Below are positions 61,474 through 64,000 of a stretch of DNA of 64,000 nt, one piece after another. Position numbers and translations under genes: made by a program. The stretch's first letter is position 1, and every line of letters starts with the position of its first letter. Source of the DNA: Nocardia fusca NBRC 14340. GTDB lineage: Bacteria; Actinomycetota; Actinomycetes; Mycobacteriales; Mycobacteriaceae. The stretch is taken from contig NZ_BDCU01000035.1 in NCBI RefSeq assembly GCF_001618425.1, forward strand, positions 1 through 64,000. The letters are read 5' to 3'. The notes under the pieces were generated by a model. The model saw only the letters and a program-made list of their open reading frames with translations. It had not been told where the DNA came from and ran no database searches.

Positions 61474-62133
61474 ATGGTACGGGTCCGGCGGATGCACGAA
61501 TGGGCGGTCAGCGCGGACGAGGCCGTCGCCGTGCAGCAGCGACTGCGGGACCGGGTACGGCTGGGCGACGAGCACGGCCCGATCCGGCGGGCCGCCGGGC
61601 TGGACGTCGCCTACCGCGATCCCGATATCGCGATAGGCGTGGTCACCGTGCTGGATGTGGATTCGCTGACCGTGGTGGACCAGTCGGTCGTCCGGGAGCG
61701 TATCGAGTTCCCGTATATTTCGGGTCTTTTCGCATTCCGCGAGATACCGCCGCTGACCCGCGCGCTCGAAGCCCTGCGCGTGGAGCCCGATGTGCTGGTC
61801 TGCGACGGTCACGGGCTGGCCCATCCCCGCCGCTTCGGCCTCGCCGCGCATCTGGGTGTACTCACCGATCTGCCGAGTATCGGTGTCGCGAAGAAATCCT
61901 CCGGCGACTATCACGAGCCCGGCCCGGCCCGCGGTGATTCGAGCCCGGTCACCGTGGACGGGGAAATCGTCGGCCGTGCCCTGCGCACCCAACCCGGCGT
62001 CAAACCGCTGTTCGTCTCGGTCGGACACCGCTTCACCCTCGACTCCGCCTGCGCGCTGGTGCTGCGACTGGCCCCGCGCCACCGGCTACCGGAGACCACC
62101 CGCACAGCCGATCATCTGGGCCGTATCGCCTGA
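61474..62133 (+). CDS. nfi: Endonuclease V
   Basis: This 219-residue nuclease has the family motifs AAGLDVAYRDPD, FPYISGLFAFREIPPL, VCDGHGLAHPRRFGLAAHLG and SIGVAKKSS. It nicks DNA or RNA near deaminated adenine (hypoxanthine). A leaderless promoter overlaps the end of the preceding gene, so it can be expressed separately. Confidence 0.94.
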   Translation: MVRVRRMHEWAVSADEAVAVQQRLRDRVRLGDEHGPIRRAAGLDVAYRDPDIAIGVVTVLDVDSLTVVDQSVVRERIEFPYISGLFAFREIPPLTRALEALRVEPDVLVCDGHGLAHPRRFGLAAHLGVLTDLPSIGVAKKSSGDYHEPGPARGDSSPVTVDGEIVGRALRTQPGVKPLFVSVGHRFTLDSACALVLRLAPRHRLPETTRTADHLGRIA

Positions 62134-62162
62134 CCCGGCAGCCGACGAGGTCGTCCCCGCGG

Positions 62163-63284
62163 TCAGACGCGGACCAGATCGTCGGCGTGGATCACCGGAC
62201 GCTGCATACCGTCCGGCAGTTCCCGGGTCGAACGGCCGAGCACCGTCGCGAGTTCGGCGGCGTCGTATTCCACGACCCCACGCGCCACGACCGTGCGATC
62301 CGGGCCTACGAGATCCACCACGTCACCGCCGTGGAAACGGCCGCGGACCCCGACGATTCCGGCGGCGAGCAGCGAGCGCCGGGCATGGGCCACGGCCTCG
62401 ACCGCCCCGGAATCGATGAGGATCGCGCCCCGGCTGTCGGCGGCGTGCCGGACCCAGAACCGGCGCGCCGACAGCCGCACCGGACGGGCGGCGAAAGCGG
62501 TGCCGACCGTACCGGTCCCGAGCGCTTCGGCGGCCTCGGCGGCCGCGGCCAGCAGCACCGGGACACCGGCGTCCGCGGCCAGCCGGGCGGCCGACAGTTT
62601 CGAGGCCATCCCGCCGGTGCCGAGCACGCCGCCGCTCCCGGCGATCACGCCGTCGAGATCGGCGCTGGTGCGCACCTCGCCGATGAAATTCGCGTCGCCC
62701 TTACGCGGATCACCGTCGTAGAGCCCGGCCACATCGGAGAGCAGGAACAACGCGTCGGCGCCCACCAGATGGGCCACCAGCGCCGCCAGCCGGTCGTTGT
62801 CGCCGAACCGGATCTCCTCGGTGGCGACGGTATCGTTCTCGTTCACCACCGCCACCGCACCCAGCGAGCGCAGCCGGTCCAGGGTGCGCTGCGCATTGCG
62901 ATGATGTTCCCGGCGGGCGAAATCGTCGGCGCTGAGCAGGATCTGACCGACGGTGCGGTCGTACCGGGCGAACGAGGTGCCCCAGGCATGGACCAGCGCG
63001 AGCTGGCCGACGCTGGCCGCGGCCTGTTTGGTCGCGAGGTCACGGGGCCGCCTGGTCAAGCCGAGCGGGGCCAGACCCGCACCGATCGCTCCGGACGATA
63101 CGACGACCACATCGGAACCGGCCCGCATCCGGGCCTCGATGGCGTCGGCGAGCCGGTCCAGCCGGTCGATATCGAGTCCACCGGTCAGGCTGGTGAGCGC
63201 GGACGAGCCGATCTTCACCACCACCCGCCGGGCCCCGGCGATCGCCCGCCGGGCGTCACTGAGTTCTGCCGAAACCCGGGTCAC
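62163..63284 (-). CDS. proB: Glutamate 5-kinase
   Basis: This 373-residue kinase has VVVKIGSSALTSLTGGLDID, VVSSGAIGAGLAPLGL, VVNENDTVATEEIRFGDNDR and GTGGMASKLSAARLAADAGV. A C-terminal PUA domain follows (GVRGRFHGGDVVDLVGPDR). It phosphorylates glutamate in proline synthesis and is normally inhibited by proline. It follows obg, the usual actinobacterial order. Confidence 0.97.
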   Translation of the reverse strand: MTRVSAELSDARRAIAGARRVVVKIGSSALTSLTGGLDIDRLDRLADAIEARMRAGSDVVVVSSGAIGAGLAPLGLTRRPRDLATKQAAASVGQLALVHAWGTSFARYDRTVGQILLSADDFARREHHRNAQRTLDRLRSLGAVAVVNENDTVATEEIRFGDNDRLAALVAHLVGADALFLLSDVAGLYDGDPRKGDANFIGEVRTSADLDGVIAGSGGVLGTGGMASKLSAARLAADAGVPVLLAAAAEAAEALGTGTVGTAFAARPVRLSARRFWVRHAADSRGAILIDSGAVEAVAHARRSLLAAGIVGVRGRFHGGDVVDLVGPDRTVVARGVVEYDAAELATVLGRSTRELPDGMQRPVIHADDLVRV

Positions 63285-63324
63285 GGCCGTGCCCCTGCTC
63301 CGTGGTCACCCTGGTTCACCCCGC

Positions 63325-64000
63325 CTACTCCTCGCTGTCCTCGTCCACCAGACCGCGCCGCACCCGCGACGCGTGTTTACGTTCGGCCGCACTGACCCGA
63401 TCGGTCTGTTCGAGCCGGATATCGGTACCGCGGCCGGTCGGGACCATATCGGTGCCCGCGGCGATCTGCGGTTGCCAGTCGAAGGTCACCTCGCCGATGG
63501 TCACCGGCGCACCCGGCTCCGCACCCAGCCGCACCAGTTCGTCCTCCACGCCGAGCCGGGCCAGGCGGTCGGCGAGATAACCGACGGCCTCGTCGTTGTC
63601 GAATTGCGTCTGGCGCACCCAGCGCTCGGGCCGGGTGCCGTGCACGATGAACCCGCCCGGCTCCTCCGGGTCGGCGCGCACAGTGAACCCGGAATCGTCC
63701 ACCGGGACCGGGCGGATCACCGGCCGCTTCGGTGCGGCCGCGGGGTGCGCGTCGCGATAGGCCTGTACCAGTTCGGCGAGTGCGAAGGTCAGCTGCCGCA
63801 GACCGGAATGGGCGACCGCCGAGATCCGGAACACCGGCCAGCCCCGCTCCCGCAGTTCGGGTGTGACCAGATCCGCGAGGTCTTCCGCCTCGGGCACGTC
63901 GACCTTGTTCAGGATCACCACTCGCGGCCGATCCGCGAGGTCGCCGAGGCTCACGTCACCGCGGAGGGCGGGTTTGTAGGCGGCGAGTTCGGCTTCGAGA
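63325..64000 (-). CDS. obg: Obg/CgtA GTPase (partial, 5' end off window)
   Basis: The visible 224 C-terminal residues include the G4 motif VVILNKVDVPEAE, G5 FRISAVAHSGLRQL, and the actinobacterial OCT domain with WVRQTQFDNDEAVGYLADRL. The glycine-rich N-terminal Obg domain and G1-G3 lie beyond the window edge. Obg is an essential GTPase of ribosome assembly and stress control. Confidence 0.95.
   Translation of the reverse strand, partial: LEAELAAYKPALRGDVSLGDLADRPRVVILNKVDVPEAEDLADLVTPELRERGWPVFRISAVAHSGLRQLTFALAELVQAYRDAHPAAAPKRPVIRPVPVDDSGFTVRADPEEPGGFIVHGTRPERWVRQTQFDNDEAVGYLADRLARLGVEDELVRLGAEPGAPVTIGEVTFDWQPQIAAGTDMVPTGRGTDIRLEQTDRVSAAERKHASRVRRGLVDEDSEE

Overview
The window is a GC-rich actinobacterial chromosome segment, most likely from Nocardia or a close mycolate-producing relative. 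From memory, its backbone follows the Mycobacterium tuberculosis order Rv2397c to Rv2440c: cysA-cysW-cysT-subI, an Rv2401A-like membrane protein, the Rv2402 trehalase, lepA, an Rv2405-like PemK protein, rpsT, holA, comEC, comEA, degV, octT, gpgP, rsfS, nadD, a VWA/MoxR pair, proA, rbsK, and finally proB and obg. I see no insertion sequence, phage, CRISPR array, tRNA or rRNA.

Layout. 1-7.5 kb: the start of an Hsp70-like protein running off the left edge, a 600-base AT-richer gap, an Lrp-type regulator, a divergent HxlR/NmrA pair with clear operators, and a diiron oxygenase plus FprB-type ferredoxin reductase. 7.7-12 kb: a sulfate ABC transporter operon whose genes are joined by stop-start overlaps and which contains a 25-residue membrane peptide and a three-unit repeat array. 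12-21 kb: methyltransferase, GH15 trehalase, a dynamin-like GTPase with an aberrant P-loop behind a large Thr/Pro-rich acidic protein, and lepA. 21-35 kb: core genes for translation, DNA replication, DNA uptake, methylglucose lipopolysaccharide synthesis (gpgP, a newly noted 58-residue ORF, octT), NAD and proline. 35-62 kb: an accessory block between rbsK and proB. It holds RtcB, DoxX, two mirror-image SDR/XRE pairs, a LigD-type polymerase, RecQ fused to a phosphoribosyltransferase-like domain, an antiporter, an NDPK-like/PEP-synthase-like pair, a small ESX substrate module (EspG, YxxxD protein, PPE-like protein), an AadA-type nucleotidyltransferase, and a cobalamin riboswitch driving an ABC uptake operon. 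62-64 kb: proB and the 3' part of obg.

Two system-level points stand out. First, a family of about 67-bp repeat units sits directly after stop codons in three operons. There are eight units between the two ESX substrate genes, three between cysW and cysA, and one decayed unit after the VWA gene. In the two arrays the repeats form an ORF overlapping both the upstream stop and the downstream start codon, and most units end in a Shine-Dalgarno-like sequence plus a start codon. This is the best candidate for something undescribed. Second, about ten genes have a TANNNT-type -10 box exactly 6 nt before the start codon, so leaderless transcription is common here and fixes several starts.
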